34,708 nucleotides of DNA from an uncultured Verrucomicrobiota bacterium (GCA_903854475.1 CAINWP010000184.1:1-34708); one strand, 5' to 3'; positions 16,179 through 25,359 are shown, counted from the first letter of the stretch. Notes: generated by a model from the sequence alone, not told the origin. Made by a program: numbers and translations.

Positions 16179-17441
16179 GTGCCAAGAGTGCCATCGATAT
16201 CCGGACACCAAACAACTGTGCCGCGACCCCATCGGCGCGTTGTGATCACTGGCGTTGGCATCATCACCCCGTTAGGAGCTGGTTGGTGCTGCAATCAAGA
16301 AGGTTTTAGAAGCGGCAAACAAGCATTCGGCCCAGTGAGTCTGTTTGATGCGTCCCGGCAACGAACCAAGATCGCCGCAGAAGTGGTCCTGCCAGAAATC
16401 CCGGTGGCCAGTCGGCTATCTATCAAAGAATTTCAGCGGATCGACCGCGCCGGAAAAATGCTGCTCTGGGCCGCTGTCGAGGCGTGGCAGCAAACGGGAT
16501 GGTCTGCCACCGAAGACCAGATTCCCATGGTTCTCGGCACGACCAGTGGGGGGATGACTTTGGGGCAGGATTTTTACCGTCAAGCTTTTGGTTCCGGCCT
16601 ATCCACTAGACTTCAATCAACTCGAATCACGCATTATCAGCCTCAGAGACAAGCCCTCGATGTCATGGATGCACTTGGATTCTCGGGGCCGGTGAGCATC
16701 ATCGCCAACGCCTGCGCTTCGGGGTCCAACGCGATCGGTCATGCCTTTGAAATGGTCCGGTCTGGGCAATACACTCGGGCAGTTTCAGGCGGCTACGACG
16801 CCATCAGCCAGTTGGTTTTTGCTGGCTTCGATTCACTGCAGGCGCTCTCACCCACCGGCGCTAGGCCATTTCACCTCAGGCGAGACGGTTTGACTTTGGG
16901 AGAAGGTGCCGCGGTGCTATGCCTCGAAGAACTGGATTCAGCCCTCCATCGAGGAGCCCAAATCCATGGCGAAATCTTGGGCTATGGGTCCGCTACGGAT
17001 GTTTCACACCTGACCCAACCTCATCCGGATGGCGATGCTGCGCTGGCAACGATGCAGGCTGCTTGCGAGATGGGGCGAGTTGAACCGCGCGACATCGGTT
17101 ACCTCAATGCTCATGGGACTGGCACCCTGCTGAATGATTCGTCTGAGGCGCGCGCCATCGCTCGTTGGGCGGGCGATGACGCAAGGAATCTCCCAGTCAG
17201 TTCAACGAAGGCCGGCATCGGCCATTTATTAGGGGCTGCGGGCGCTATTGAAGCGGTGGTCTGCCTGATGGCACTTGCAGGCCAATGGCTACCACCTCAG
17301 GGACCCACCGATGAAGTAGACCCCAACTGTAATTTCCCTTTGGTAGTCAGCCCTCAGGACCGAGAATTCAGCCTAGCTTTGAGCAACTCCTTCGGATTCG
17401 GGGGTGCGAATGCGAGTCTCTTGTTCGGGAGGCGGATATGA
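16179..17441 (+). CDS. beta-ketoacyl-ACP synthase (KAS II/KS-alpha type)
   Basis: Condensing enzyme that extends the ACP-bound chain by decarboxylative Claisen condensation with malonyl-ACP. The 420 residues hold the complete triad: Cys179 (IIANACASGSN), His312 (LNAHGTGTLLND) and His349 (GIGHLLGAAGAIEA), with Lys344 and the C-terminal SNSFGFGGANAS. Starts are GTG 16179, 16188 or 16218; the last gives MPRPHRRVVITGVG, closest to other ketosynthases. A strong AGGGGAGGG stretch (16141-16149) lies too far upstream to serve these starts. The stop overlaps the next gene (ATGA), as expected for a heterodimer partner. Confidence 0.92.
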   Translation: MPRVPSISGHQTTVPRPHRRVVITGVGIITPLGAGWCCNQEGFRSGKQAFGPVSLFDASRQRTKIAAEVVLPEIPVASRLSIKEFQRIDRAGKMLLWAAVEAWQQTGWSATEDQIPMVLGTTSGGMTLGQDFYRQAFGSGLSTRLQSTRITHYQPQRQALDVMDALGFSGPVSIIANACASGSNAIGHAFEMVRSGQYTRAVSGGYDAISQLVFAGFDSLQALSPTGARPFHLRRDGLTLGEGAAVLCLEELDSALHRGAQIHGEILGYGSATDVSHLTQPHPDGDAALATMQAACEMGRVEPRDIGYLNAHGTGTLLNDSSEARAIARWAGDDARNLPVSSTKAGIGHLLGAAGAIEAVVCLMALAGQWLPPQGPTDEVDPNCNFPLVVSPQDREFSLALSNSFGFGGANASLLFGRRI

Positions 17442-18409
17442 TTCCGATCTATGTCCATGGTTGGGGCGCCGTGTCTCCGGTTGGCTGGGGAATGGCCTCG
17501 TTGGTGTCATCACTCGCCCAAGATCAACGCCCTGCATCGACGCAAATTCAGCGTCCTGATGGCTTCCCGATTTCGGTTCACAAGGTGCCCATCCGAAACC
17601 CTCGACCTCCGTTTCTCGCGCTGCCCAGGCTTAGGCGAGCCAGTCCTACGACCCACTTCATTGTGGGAGCTGGTCTTGAAGCGTTGGGGCTGACCGACCG
17701 ACCCACCGAGTCCAAGCGTGTTGGAGTAATTTGTTCAGTGATGGGAGGGAGTGTGATCTACTCCGAGAGATTCTACGGTGAGGTCCTAGCTGAGCCTCGA
17801 ACAGCCAGCCCTCTACTGTTCCCGGAAACCGTCTACAATGCCCCCGCTTCCCACTTGAGCAGTGTCTTGGGCTCAACCGAACGGAATTACACCCTGGTGG
17901 CCGACCAAACCGGGTTCCTTGACGGGCTTTCAACCGCCGCGACTTGGTTGAATGAAGGGCTTGTAGAGTCCTGCGTTATCATTGGGGGCGAAGAAGTTGG
18001 ATGGGCGACTGCGGAAGCTGGAAGGCTGTTAAGTCCCTTCCCAATTGCTGAAGGAGCGGGCGCTGTACTTCTGAGCACCCAGCCATCTTCGGTTCGCTTG
18101 AAATTGATCACCCGGGCTCACCCGTTTGTTCGCTCCAAACGTCGCAGTGACGTCTGGTCGGATATGGTCAACGAACTGCTAAGCGCGGGAGCATCAGTGC
18201 CGGATTGGTTACCCCCGCAAAAGCCAGGGAGTTGCCTTTCGGAAGGAAGCGGCAACTTGGCAACTTTCTTAGGGGATGGCTTGGCAGCTGGCGGCGCATG
18301 GGCTACGGCCGCAGCGGTTGCTTCTGTCGCCCGCGGCCGGAACTCAGCAGCAGTCGGTATCTTTGGATCAAACTTCCAAGCCCGAGGGGCCATCTTTGTC
18401 AGAGAATGA
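17438..18409 (+). CDS. ketosynthase-like chain-length factor (KS-beta type)
   Basis: A 323-residue thiolase-fold protein related to ketosynthases but lacking their active site: the nucleophile position reads VADQTGFLDG, with Gln157 in place of Cys, the hallmark of chain-length factors in type II polyketide and aryl polyene systems. The HGTGT and GHxxGAAG histidine motifs are absent. It begins MIPIYVHGWGAVSPVGWG and ends GIFGSNFQARGAIFVRE. It probably pairs with the adjacent ketosynthase to set chain length. It is coupled to it by an ATGA overlap. The shortness (about 320 versus about 400 residues) is typical of the reduced chain-length factors in aryl polyene clusters. Confidence 0.85.
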   Translation: MIPIYVHGWGAVSPVGWGMASLVSSLAQDQRPASTQIQRPDGFPISVHKVPIRNPRPPFLALPRLRRASPTTHFIVGAGLEALGLTDRPTESKRVGVICSVMGGSVIYSERFYGEVLAEPRTASPLLFPETVYNAPASHLSSVLGSTERNYTLVADQTGFLDGLSTAATWLNEGLVESCVIIGGEEVGWATAEAGRLLSPFPIAEGAGAVLLSTQPSSVRLKLITRAHPFVRSKRRSDVWSDMVNELLSAGASVPDWLPPQKPGSCLSEGSGNLATFLGDGLAAGGAWATAAAVASVARGRNSAAVGIFGSNFQARGAIFVRE

Positions 18410-18452
18410 AAGCCCCGGAGTAGGCTGCCAGATACGCTCGGAATCTCAGAAT

Positions 18453-19196
18453 ATGAACCCCAACAAAAATCCTCGAGTCGCAATGGTTACCGGTGCCAAT
18501 GGCGGAATTGGTCTCGCGGTTGCGAGAAGGCTCTTGTCAAAGAATCCAGATTCTCTGGTTTGGCTGGGCGTCCACTCGCGCCGGGATAATGCCGACCAAC
18601 TCGCCGACACCTTTGGCGGACGCGCGGTGGTGATCTCATTGGACGTGACGGACCGTCCATCTTGGGACCGGGTGGTTGCTGAAATAGTAGCCAAAGCCGG
18701 AAGGCTCGATGTCTTGGTGAATAACGCAGGGACACATGAGGATTCACTTCTGGCTACGATGCCCGCTGAATCCTGGGACCGCGTGTTGGCAATCAATCTG
18801 AATTCAGTTTTTCACGGCTGCCAATCCGTCATGCGGACGATGATCGGTCAGCGTTTCGGGAGAATCGTGAATGTGTCATCCCTCAGTGCTCTCCTCGCAC
18901 CCCCGGGGCAAACCAACTACGCCGCCTCCAAGGCTGGCGTCATCGGCTTCACACAATCCCTCGCCAAAGAGGTGGCCCGCATGAACATCACGGTGAACTC
19001 GGTCTGCCCGGGCTACGTGGAAACCGAGGCGATCGCCAACCTGCCCACCGACCATCGAAAATCCCTGCTCGATAGGATTCCTATGAGAAGGCTCGGGCGG
19101 CCCGAAGACGTGGCTGCCGCGATCGATTTCCTCGCCAGCGACGACGCGAGCTATATCACGGGAGCAACGCTCAAGGTTGACGGCGGAATCCTTTGA
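18453..19196 (+). CDS. 3-oxoacyl-ACP reductase (SDR family, FabG-like)
   Basis: NADPH-dependent reduction of 3-ketoacyl-ACP to the 3-hydroxy form. The 247 residues have TGANGGIG (13-20) for cofactor binding, NNAG (90-93), Asn115 in LAINLNSVF, Ser142/143 in VNVSSLSALL, and Tyr156-x3-Lys160 in NYAASKAG, followed by VNSVCPGYVET and ITGATLKVDGG; all catalytic residues are present. The ATG at 18453 is the only suitable start, as the longer frame runs inside the chain-length-factor gene. It lies 43 bp after that gene and 38 bp before the ACP gene in the same operon. Confidence 0.93.
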   Translation: MNPNKNPRVAMVTGANGGIGLAVARRLLSKNPDSLVWLGVHSRRDNADQLADTFGGRAVVISLDVTDRPSWDRVVAEIVAKAGRLDVLVNNAGTHEDSLLATMPAESWDRVLAINLNSVFHGCQSVMRTMIGQRFGRIVNVSSLSALLAPPGQTNYAASKAGVIGFTQSLAKEVARMNITVNSVCPGYVETEAIANLPTDHRKSLLDRIPMRRLGRPEDVAAAIDFLASDDASYITGATLKVDGGIL

Positions 19197-19234
19197 AAAC
19201 GCCCATACTGCGCCCTTAAAGAATTGACCTTCCC

Positions 19235-19498
19235 ATGACCGAAACCGAACTGCTCGAGCAGATCCGCAACATGCTGGTGGACACCTTGATGCTTACGACT
19301 CCAGCAGCAGAAATTGAATTCGATACCCCTCTCTTTGGCCCCGGTGGATTGGGTTTGGATTCCGTTGATGCCCTCCAACTAGTTGTCGCCCTCGACAAGA
19401 ATTACGGAATCAAGATCACCGACCCAGCAGCAGCAAAAGACGCACTGCAAAGCATCACAAGCATGGCAAAGACGGTGATGGATAGCCGTCCCAAGTGA
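19235..19498 (+). CDS. acyl carrier protein
   Basis: An 87-residue carrier protein of normal length. Ser43 in LGLDSVDALQL is the phosphopantetheine attachment site; the protein is acidic and helical (MTETELLEQIRNMLVDTL...). It carries the growing chain for the ketosynthase/chain-length-factor pair. No phosphopantetheinyl transferase is in the window, so activation must come from elsewhere. It ends the biosynthetic operon; the following lipoprotein gene may be read through. Confidence 0.92.
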   Translation: MTETELLEQIRNMLVDTLMLTTPAAEIEFDTPLFGPGGLGLDSVDALQLVVALDKNYGIKITDPAAAKDALQSITSMAKTVMDSRPK

Positions 19499-19587
19499 AG
19501 TTCGATTCTTTACCATTCCACATCAAACCAGCGGACTCTCCAGCCAACGAGCACGAGCTCTACGTTTCAGCTGGTTCCTCCATTTTT

Positions 19588-19995
19588 ATGCGCGCCTTCC
19601 AACCAATTCCTACCCTGTTCCTCCTCCTTCTCGCCGGATGTGCCTCAACCGGAACTAAACCAGAAAAGGGACCTGATGGCACCATCGCATACTACGTTGA
19701 AGTAGAGTCGAGCGAGGCTGGCGCCCGAGTCGAAGTCAATGAAGACCATGTAGGAAGCACCCCGATCAAGATTCGAATCTGGGGAGACGAGGACGGAACT
19801 TTTCACAATTTCGGAACCTCTGACTTCATCATCAAAGTTATCCCCGCCCGCGAGGGGCATGTTCAAACAAAAGTGTTTCGGACAGGAGGTTGGTTTGCCC
19901 AAGAAGACCGAGTTCCAACGAGGCTTTATTTCGATCTTAAACAAAAGAGTGAGGGTGGATCCTTCACGTCAGAACCCGGAAAACCGCGATACTGA
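19588..19995 (+). CDS. lipoprotein with PEGA-like segment
   Basis: A 135-residue lipoprotein: MRAFQPIPTLFLLLLAGC with lipid-modified Cys18 (LLAGC box). The mature part has ARVEVNEDHVGSTPIKI, the pattern of PEGA domains (surface-layer-like repeats), then a beta-rich tail. The ATG at 19588 is preferred because it opens the signal sequence; a GTG at 19495 overlapping the ACP stop would add 31 unrelated residues. It follows the cluster on the same strand but need not belong to it. Confidence 0.72.
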   Translation: MRAFQPIPTLFLLLLAGCASTGTKPEKGPDGTIAYYVEVESSEAGARVEVNEDHVGSTPIKIRIWGDEDGTFHNFGTSDFIIKVIPAREGHVQTKVFRTGGWFAQEDRVPTRLYFDLKQKSEGGSFTSEPGKPRY

Positions 19996-20015
19996 AACAA
20001 CAACTTCACTGCTCT

Positions 20016-20345
20016 ATGAACACCCGCCGTACCAATTTTGTTATAGCAACCGTCTGCATTGGCTTGGTAGCCCTCTTCTGGCCCCACCTATCTGCCCAGG
20101 TTCAGGAAACGACCTCATTAACTGAGTATATTACCATCCGCTGGAGCGGATCAGAGAACACCCATATTATACGACCGGGCGGCAAGGTGGAATTCATCGG
20201 CACCGAATTGCGCAAATTTAAAAGACCCGGAAACTGCGACGAGCGGGCCTTTTACATGAACATCGCAATGAATGGGTTGGTCAAAGAAGGTTGGGAATTT
20301 TCGGGGATGACTTCCGATGAAATCGTGATGCGCAGGCGGCGTTGA
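20016..20345 (+). CDS. small exported protein, DUF4177-like C-terminus
   Basis: A 109-residue protein with a signal peptide (MNTRRTNFVIATVCIGLVALFWPHLSAQ). The C-terminal MNGLVKEGWEFSGMTSDEIVMRR resembles the 'LNxLGxEGWEL...' end of DUF4177 proteins, whose role is unknown. Start ATG 20016, 20 bp after the upstream lipoprotein gene. The 220 bp downstream, up to the convergent lipoprotein gene, hold no gene or clear terminator. Confidence 0.65.
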   Translation: MNTRRTNFVIATVCIGLVALFWPHLSAQVQETTSLTEYITIRWSGSENTHIIRPGGKVEFIGTELRKFKRPGNCDERAFYMNIAMNGLVKEGWEFSGMTSDEIVMRRRR

Positions 20346-20565
20346 ACTGACAGGAATTTATTTCGACCCGCTTCATCATTTCCCCTCCAACCAGCATCAA
20401 CAGCCCCTCCCCCAACCATCCAATCATGGACCGCTCCTCTTAATGCCGATATCGAGATCAGCAAGCAAAAAACGGGCTAGCCCCAACAATTAATCTGCCG
20501 GGTATATCCAAACATCCCTCCGAGGAATTTTAGAACAACAGCGGTTCAACCGATTACCGCATTTA

Positions 20566-21228
20566 CTAGTAGCCGCTGATCCGGGCCTTCACGAAGTCAC
20601 GAAGATCGATGCCAAGGTCTTGTATATCTTCCGCTTGGATTTCCACGTCTGACCGGAAGCCTCCGAACATCCGCGCTGTCGCGGACTCTCCGCTCCGGTG
20701 TGCCTCAAAGACGAACAAAGGTGCGCCCTTGGAATCGACCAAATTTCCTCGAACCTTGATCACCGGCTGCCCCGCACCGTAGACACCTGCAAAATATCGG
20801 GCACCACCACCACCCTTCTCGTACTCGAACACGGTGGTCTCCAGAACAGCGAACCGAGAACCGGCCTTCACTTCATCCGCACGGCTCACAACCGAAGCAA
20901 ATGCAGCGGTTTCCTTGAGCGCCATAATCAAAGCATCCTGGATGCCTTTGATGGCTATCGCCCGTTCGTTAATTTCATTCGACCGTTCCACACCCTTGAA
21001 AGCCGGCGTGGCCACCACAACTGCGTCAAATCCAGAAAACCGGAAACCATCCGCAACCCAAATCCCTTGAAGATGCTTGCCCCGGGTCAATGTCACGCCC
21101 GGTGGCAGTGGCATCGAGGACTTGCTCTTCACGGCCTCCGCCTTGCCGCCACTCCCGCCAGTAGAGCAACCCGAGAAGGCTAAAACAGCGATAGCACACA
21201 GAATATAGAATTTTGAGGAGTTATTCAT
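20566..21228 (-). CDS. putative lipoprotein, DUF4410-like
   Basis: A 220-residue protein whose N-terminus MNNSSKFYILCAIAVLAFSGC21 ends in a lipobox-like FSGC. Further along come IQDALIMALKETAAFASVV and ARYFAGVYGAGQPVIKVRGNLVDSKGAPLFVFEAHRSGES, matching the pattern of DUF4410 lipoproteins (alpha/beta with a small-residue-rich loop). Function unknown, periplasmic. The ATG at 21228 is chosen over the longer frame (21282) because it starts the signal. It lies 70 bp downstream of the large TraB-Ig-FGE gene, likely the same transcript; both leaders are AT-rich and lack a Shine-Dalgarno sequence. Confidence 0.7.
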   Translation of the reverse strand: MNNSSKFYILCAIAVLAFSGCSTGGSGGKAEAVKSKSSMPLPPGVTLTRGKHLQGIWVADGFRFSGFDAVVVATPAFKGVERSNEINERAIAIKGIQDALIMALKETAAFASVVSRADEVKAGSRFAVLETTVFEYEKGGGGARYFAGVYGAGQPVIKVRGNLVDSKGAPLFVFEAHRSGESATARMFGGFRSDVEIQAEDIQDLGIDLRDFVKARISGY

Positions 21229-21298
21229 AATGTTTATTTTATTTACTAACGGGCAGTACGAGCGGAGCGCCAAAAATTGCATTTAAGCACATCCCGTC

Positions 21299-24241
21299 TC
21301 ATTGACCGGATCTAACAGTTCGAAATCCAATACTATTACCACGTGAAGTTGGAGTACCATTAGAAATCCGAGAAAACACTCGACAAAAATTATCAGCGTT
21401 ATCCCATCCTCCTCCCCGGATCACTCTTGCATTCCCTTGAGATACACCTTGAGGATCAGTCTGGTTACCTGCCAGATAGGCTCCATAGTAATCCCAGCAC
21501 CATTCCCAGACGTTCCCAGATATATTATAAATTCCATATCCATTGGCAGGATAACTACTTACCGCAGTGGTTTGACCCATTTGTGAATCTATATAATTAG
21601 CATTACCTGGGTTAATCGAAATATTCTCAGGCCAAGGATATTCTTGGCCATAGTAACCACCTCTGGCAGCTTTCTCCCACTCAGCCTCTGTGGGCAACCT
21701 ATACCCTGTGTTCTTCTTTAGATAAGGCAATGATTCCCCTGATCTATACACTGTCCTCAAACCAACATCCAAGTAATAAACAGGAGCGATCCCTTCCATC
21801 TCGCTTCGCGCATTACACCACTTGATTGCATCGTACCAGTTTACAGAGTGAACCGGTTGCAGCGGCCCAGCGAAAGATGATCCAGCCGGCAGGTTGTAAT
21901 TTCTGGTGATTGCCCAATTTCTCACCGTGTCCCAAAGTGTCTTTGAAACCTCATACCGATCTATTACAAACTTTGAAACGTTGACGGTGTGAACTGGGCT
22001 GGAACCGGCGACCTCTGCCCCCATCTGAAACGGTCCAGTTGGGATCACAGACATGGAGGCAGGCACTCCAACGTAGCCGCCGATGGACCGATAATACCTG
22101 CCAGGCTGGGTTTCTGACAAATCAATAACTTGGCTTCCTGAGGCTGCTAATGTGAAATTCGTCAACGCAAACCATGGAGCTTCAGGTGTCAGACTTGATG
22201 CCCATTCCAGTGACCACTGTGAATTTATCTCTCCAAGTATGGTTACTTCAGGCACCAACCGTATATTAAGCTTGGCCACGGGTATTTTTGGACCCACAGA
22301 TTCGACGTTTACTGTGACTTTGGTACTAAGCACCTGTCCAACGGTATTGAAAACCAATACTTGATAAGAGCCAGAATCATCAATGCTTGCAGAGAGCTTT
22401 CGCAAAACTGAATCAGTGGCTCCAGCCAAATCCACGCCATTTCGTTGCCACTGGTGCCTTGGGTTTGGAATCCCGGTTGCAACCACAGTCAACTCAAGGG
22501 GTTGCCCTGCGCCGATCGATACGCCGACTGGTTGGGAGGTAATCACAGGTGCTGTGTTCGCGGGGACTACAGCAACCACAGCAACGGTACTGGTAATGGA
22601 GCCCGCAGAACTGCTAACCACGACGCGATATTCACCAGCGTCGCTCAGCGTAACCGATTTGAGCGTCAGTTGGGCCGCTGTCGCTCCTACAAGGTTTACC
22701 CCCGCTTTCTGCCATTGATAACCGAGGGGGGCACTTCCAGACGCCTGAACGCTGAGCACCAACTGTTGACCCAGGGAAACTGCAGAACTCACCGGTTGAG
22801 TGGCGATCGTTGGCGCAAACACTGCCGCCTTGGTCGTGAGCGCGGCGGTTGAGCTGGTGACACTTCCGGCTGAATTGCTTACTACCACGCGGTAACTGCC
22901 GCCGTTGGCAGATTGAACCGAGGTGATCGTGAAAACTGCCGCATTAGCGCCTAGAATATTCTGGTCATCTTTTTGCCACTGATAACTGAGCGGGGCAGTT
23001 CCAACCGCTGTAACGCTGAACTGGGCGGCTTGACCTTGGGTAACGATCAAACTTTGGGGTTGGATGGTGATTGAGGGTACGACCACGACCGGCATCACCG
23101 TCAACGTAGTCACTGAACTGGTCACGCTACCGGCCGAGTTGCTGACGGTAACGGAATAGTCTCCGGCATGAGTCAGTTGAACCGAGGCAAACGAGAGGGT
23201 CGCGGTGGTGGCACCAGAAATCCCATTGCCATTTGCTACGGGTACTCCCGATTTCTTCCACTGGTAGGTTAGTGGCGTCCCGCTCACAGCATCGACAGTC
23301 AAAACCGCAGCCTGGCCGACTGTCCGGCCAAAGCTTGCAGTAAACATTGTTAAATTTGGAATAAAATCAACAGGAACGGCTCGGCTTATAGCATATCCAT
23401 TTGCAGAAAGCAGTTTCAGCAGACTGACATCACCGGAATAATGCAACGATCCCACCAAGACAAACGCCCTGTCTGCACTTTTTAAAAGATTCTCAATCTT
23501 CGGTAACCATAAGAGATTCCTATTCTTAACAACACTATTAAACATTTGAGGGTTTTCGACACTCATTTTAAATAGAATTGGATCATACAACTCCGGTTTT
23601 CCGCTTTTCCACGCTTGGATTACTTCATCTATTTGAGTTGACGGAAGCAATCCTTTGTTTATTAAATCCGCTTGGGCATTCAACGATTTCACAGACTCGG
23701 ATTCTGAGACAGAGGCGAGCGCATCGATTGCCTCCTGAGGGGTCTCTAGGAATTGACGAGGTTTATTCTGATTCTTTGCCAATTTCAGGTATTTGCGATC
23801 CACACCGAGATCAGCTGAAAAACCTAAATCAGCATAGGTAAGATTCGAAAAAAAAGTGCTAACAAACCAAGGCTTGTAACCATCAAAAGCCGTCGATACA
23901 TATCCATGCTCTGAGCTGAAATTCTGAACCGCTGTGTACGTGCTGGCAGGAACGATGCTTTGCAATCTTTTGCCTGATGGAAGCAGCGCCTTGGTTGTTA
24001 TATAACTCTGAATTGCTTGAGTTTCAGCCAAGTCTACATCAGATTCCAGCACTAATATTTTGGAATCATTAAACGCGCTGTCAAAAACTGCAGGAATAGG
24101 ATAATCTTCGCTCCGAAGATAATGCACACTGCCCCCCAAATAAATCCTTCGATTCCCAAACTCTGCTTTCCACAAATAATCTTCGCCTAGAGCGGAAAAC
24201 ACTCCCAATAATATTATTAAAAACACTCCATAGGAACTCAT
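21299..24241 (-). CDS. secreted TraB/GumN - Ig repeats - FGE-like chimera
   Basis: A 980-residue exported protein. After a signal peptide (about 1-19) comes a TraB/GumN (TIKI-type) domain, about 22-290, with both GxxH motifs: GSVH (37-40) in YLGGSVHYL and GSLH (264-267) in VLVGSLHYSGD, and Glu66 in LVLESDVD. Then four Ig-like domains follow at about 300-382, 390-470, 478-558 and 565-648, each with YQW or HQW and a G.Y.V.V.N/S..G motif. The C-terminal 250 residues are a formylglycine-generating-enzyme-like (sulfatase-modifying factor) domain: GYRLPTEAEWEKAARGG, GNVWEWCWDYYG, VIRGGGWDN, IGFRTVR. Secreted FGE-like domains mostly bind ligands or sugars rather than modify sulfatases. The gene is AT-richer than the surrounding cluster, suggesting acquisition. 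Confidence 0.85.
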   Translation of the reverse strand: MSSYGVFLIILLGVFSALGEDYLWKAEFGNRRIYLGGSVHYLRSEDYPIPAVFDSAFNDSKILVLESDVDLAETQAIQSYITTKALLPSGKRLQSIVPASTYTAVQNFSSEHGYVSTAFDGYKPWFVSTFFSNLTYADLGFSADLGVDRKYLKLAKNQNKPRQFLETPQEAIDALASVSESESVKSLNAQADLINKGLLPSTQIDEVIQAWKSGKPELYDPILFKMSVENPQMFNSVVKNRNLLWLPKIENLLKSADRAFVLVGSLHYSGDVSLLKLLSANGYAISRAVPVDFIPNLTMFTASFGRTVGQAAVLTVDAVSGTPLTYQWKKSGVPVANGNGISGATTATLSFASVQLTHAGDYSVTVSNSAGSVTSSVTTLTVMPVVVVPSITIQPQSLIVTQGQAAQFSVTAVGTAPLSYQWQKDDQNILGANAAVFTITSVQSANGGSYRVVVSNSAGSVTSSTAALTTKAAVFAPTIATQPVSSAVSLGQQLVLSVQASGSAPLGYQWQKAGVNLVGATAAQLTLKSVTLSDAGEYRVVVSSSAGSITSTVAVVAVVPANTAPVITSQPVGVSIGAGQPLELTVVATGIPNPRHQWQRNGVDLAGATDSVLRKLSASIDDSGSYQVLVFNTVGQVLSTKVTVNVESVGPKIPVAKLNIRLVPEVTILGEINSQWSLEWASSLTPEAPWFALTNFTLAASGSQVIDLSETQPGRYYRSIGGYVGVPASMSVIPTGPFQMGAEVAGSSPVHTVNVSKFVIDRYEVSKTLWDTVRNWAITRNYNLPAGSSFAGPLQPVHSVNWYDAIKWCNARSEMEGIAPVYYLDVGLRTVYRSGESLPYLKKNTGYRLPTEAEWEKAARGGYYGQEYPWPENISINPGNANYIDSQMGQTTAVSSYPANGYGIYNISGNVWEWCWDYYGAYLAGNQTDPQGVSQGNARVIRGGGWDNADNFCRVFSRISNGTPTSRGNSIGFRTVRSGQ

Positions 24242-25080
24242 GATTTAATATCTTAAAATTAATACTTCCACAATAAAACACTGCAACTCTCTAGCACTCT
24301 GCATGATTGATAATACGACTCACCAGATTGCTCGGCATAGGGGTTTTGACCAGACATGTTTCATGGCAGCCCAAACTTATGGGTCCACTACTTGTCGATG
24401 CTCTGCTCTCCAAGAGGGTGCGCGAGCAAAAAATTTTCGTTGGAGTAAATATTTTCTGTAACACCCTACTAAACCCTCTCAAAAAATCGCTCGTAGCGCT
24501 TTCAGTCGGGAATTTTCAAGGGGTCTACGAGGACAACTCCCACCCCCAAAGAGGGGGGGGATGCTGGCAGAGACGAATCTACCGGCAGATTGCCCCAGAT
24601 CCCAATGTCCCGGTTCCTGCCACGGTGACTACTTTCCAAGGCAACTCGACGGACTTTCCCTCGTCGAACTCGTACGCATACCCGCGTCAAACCTCTTCCA
24701 AGAAATCACCGAGACGCTGAAGGCGTTCGGCATTATCAGCCATGAATTCCGCACTGCTCGCCTGCCGTTGCAGCGGTGCAACCATTTCATAGCCCAGCCA
24801 TTATTGAATGGCTCACCGCGTGATCGGTGTCCCATCTGCCACATTTTCCCCAAGGTCTAACTCGGACTCGGGGACAGTCTGCAGCTCGATAAACCATTCC
24901 GTGGATCCCGGAGAATGAAGGCGTCCGACCGGCAGTTTGTCGTCGGGCGTGCCGCCACCCCCCAGGTTTGCCCCAGTCGCCTTCAGTGTGCCGTTCCCCA
25001 TGGTTGGCAAACTGTCGGTTGGCGACGGCTTCTCCGGCCGGGATGGCCGTAGCGATGCCATCCAGGACTACGCTGGGGGA
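24242..25080. other. gene-poor AT-rich to mixed region
   Basis: No supported gene. Several open frames of 60-140 codons on both strands show no motif. It holds the promoter region of the 980-residue protein (AT-rich, 24242-24300) and a C/G-run hairpin, CCCCC (24543-24547) and GGGGG (24553-24557) around AAAGA. The composition rises to normal GC after about 24560, where a remnant of older coding DNA may begin. Confidence 0.5.
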
Positions 25081-25359
25081 GATGATCTGCTCGAGGCGAT
25101 TCGGGTTGTTTTCCAACAACCGCAGTTCGCGATGACGGGCGGCACCGCTCTGAACTTGTTCATCTAGGTTCTGCCGCGGTTGTCTGCGGAGATCGACGTG
25201 GTCTTCGTCAACCACTCCGCTTCAAGGGCGGAGGCTTTGCGTCCGATCGGAGCCGCGTTCAAAGCGACCTTCAACGAGTTGATCCGACGGGAAATTGGCG
25301 CGAAAGGTGCTGCTTTTTTCATGAGTTTAAAAAAATCCACTGGATCGCCCTCAGATTAA
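25081..25359 (+). pseudogene. decayed AbiEii-like nucleotidyltransferase remnant
   Basis: One frame reads DDLLEAIRVVFQQPQFAMTGGTALNLFI, a TAG stop at 25165-25167, then VLPRLSAEIDVVFVNHSASRAEALRP to a stop at 25357. GGTALNLF...LPRLS.xID matches the nucleotidyltransferase core of AbiEii/AbiGii toxins (GGTALNLF, DID motif, here EID). The in-frame stop and the small size (intact proteins exceed 250 residues) mean it is non-functional. No AbiEi antitoxin is nearby. The frame is lost downstream. Confidence 0.55.

Noticed and set aside
24311-24323. TAATACGACTCAC, identical to the first part of the T7 phage promoter
   Set aside because: The rest of the promoter (TATAG) is missing and there is no phage gene nearby; a chance match.
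24307-24860. Overlapping open frames of 60-140 codons between the large chimera and the toxin remnant
   Set aside because: Different frames overlap with no family pattern, and composition is unlike the neighbouring genes.
24787-25215. Minus-strand frames opposite the toxin remnant, one with GGGGTPDDKLPVGRLHSPGS
   Set aside because: Looks protein-like in places but has no recognised family; the plus-strand AbiEii match is stronger.
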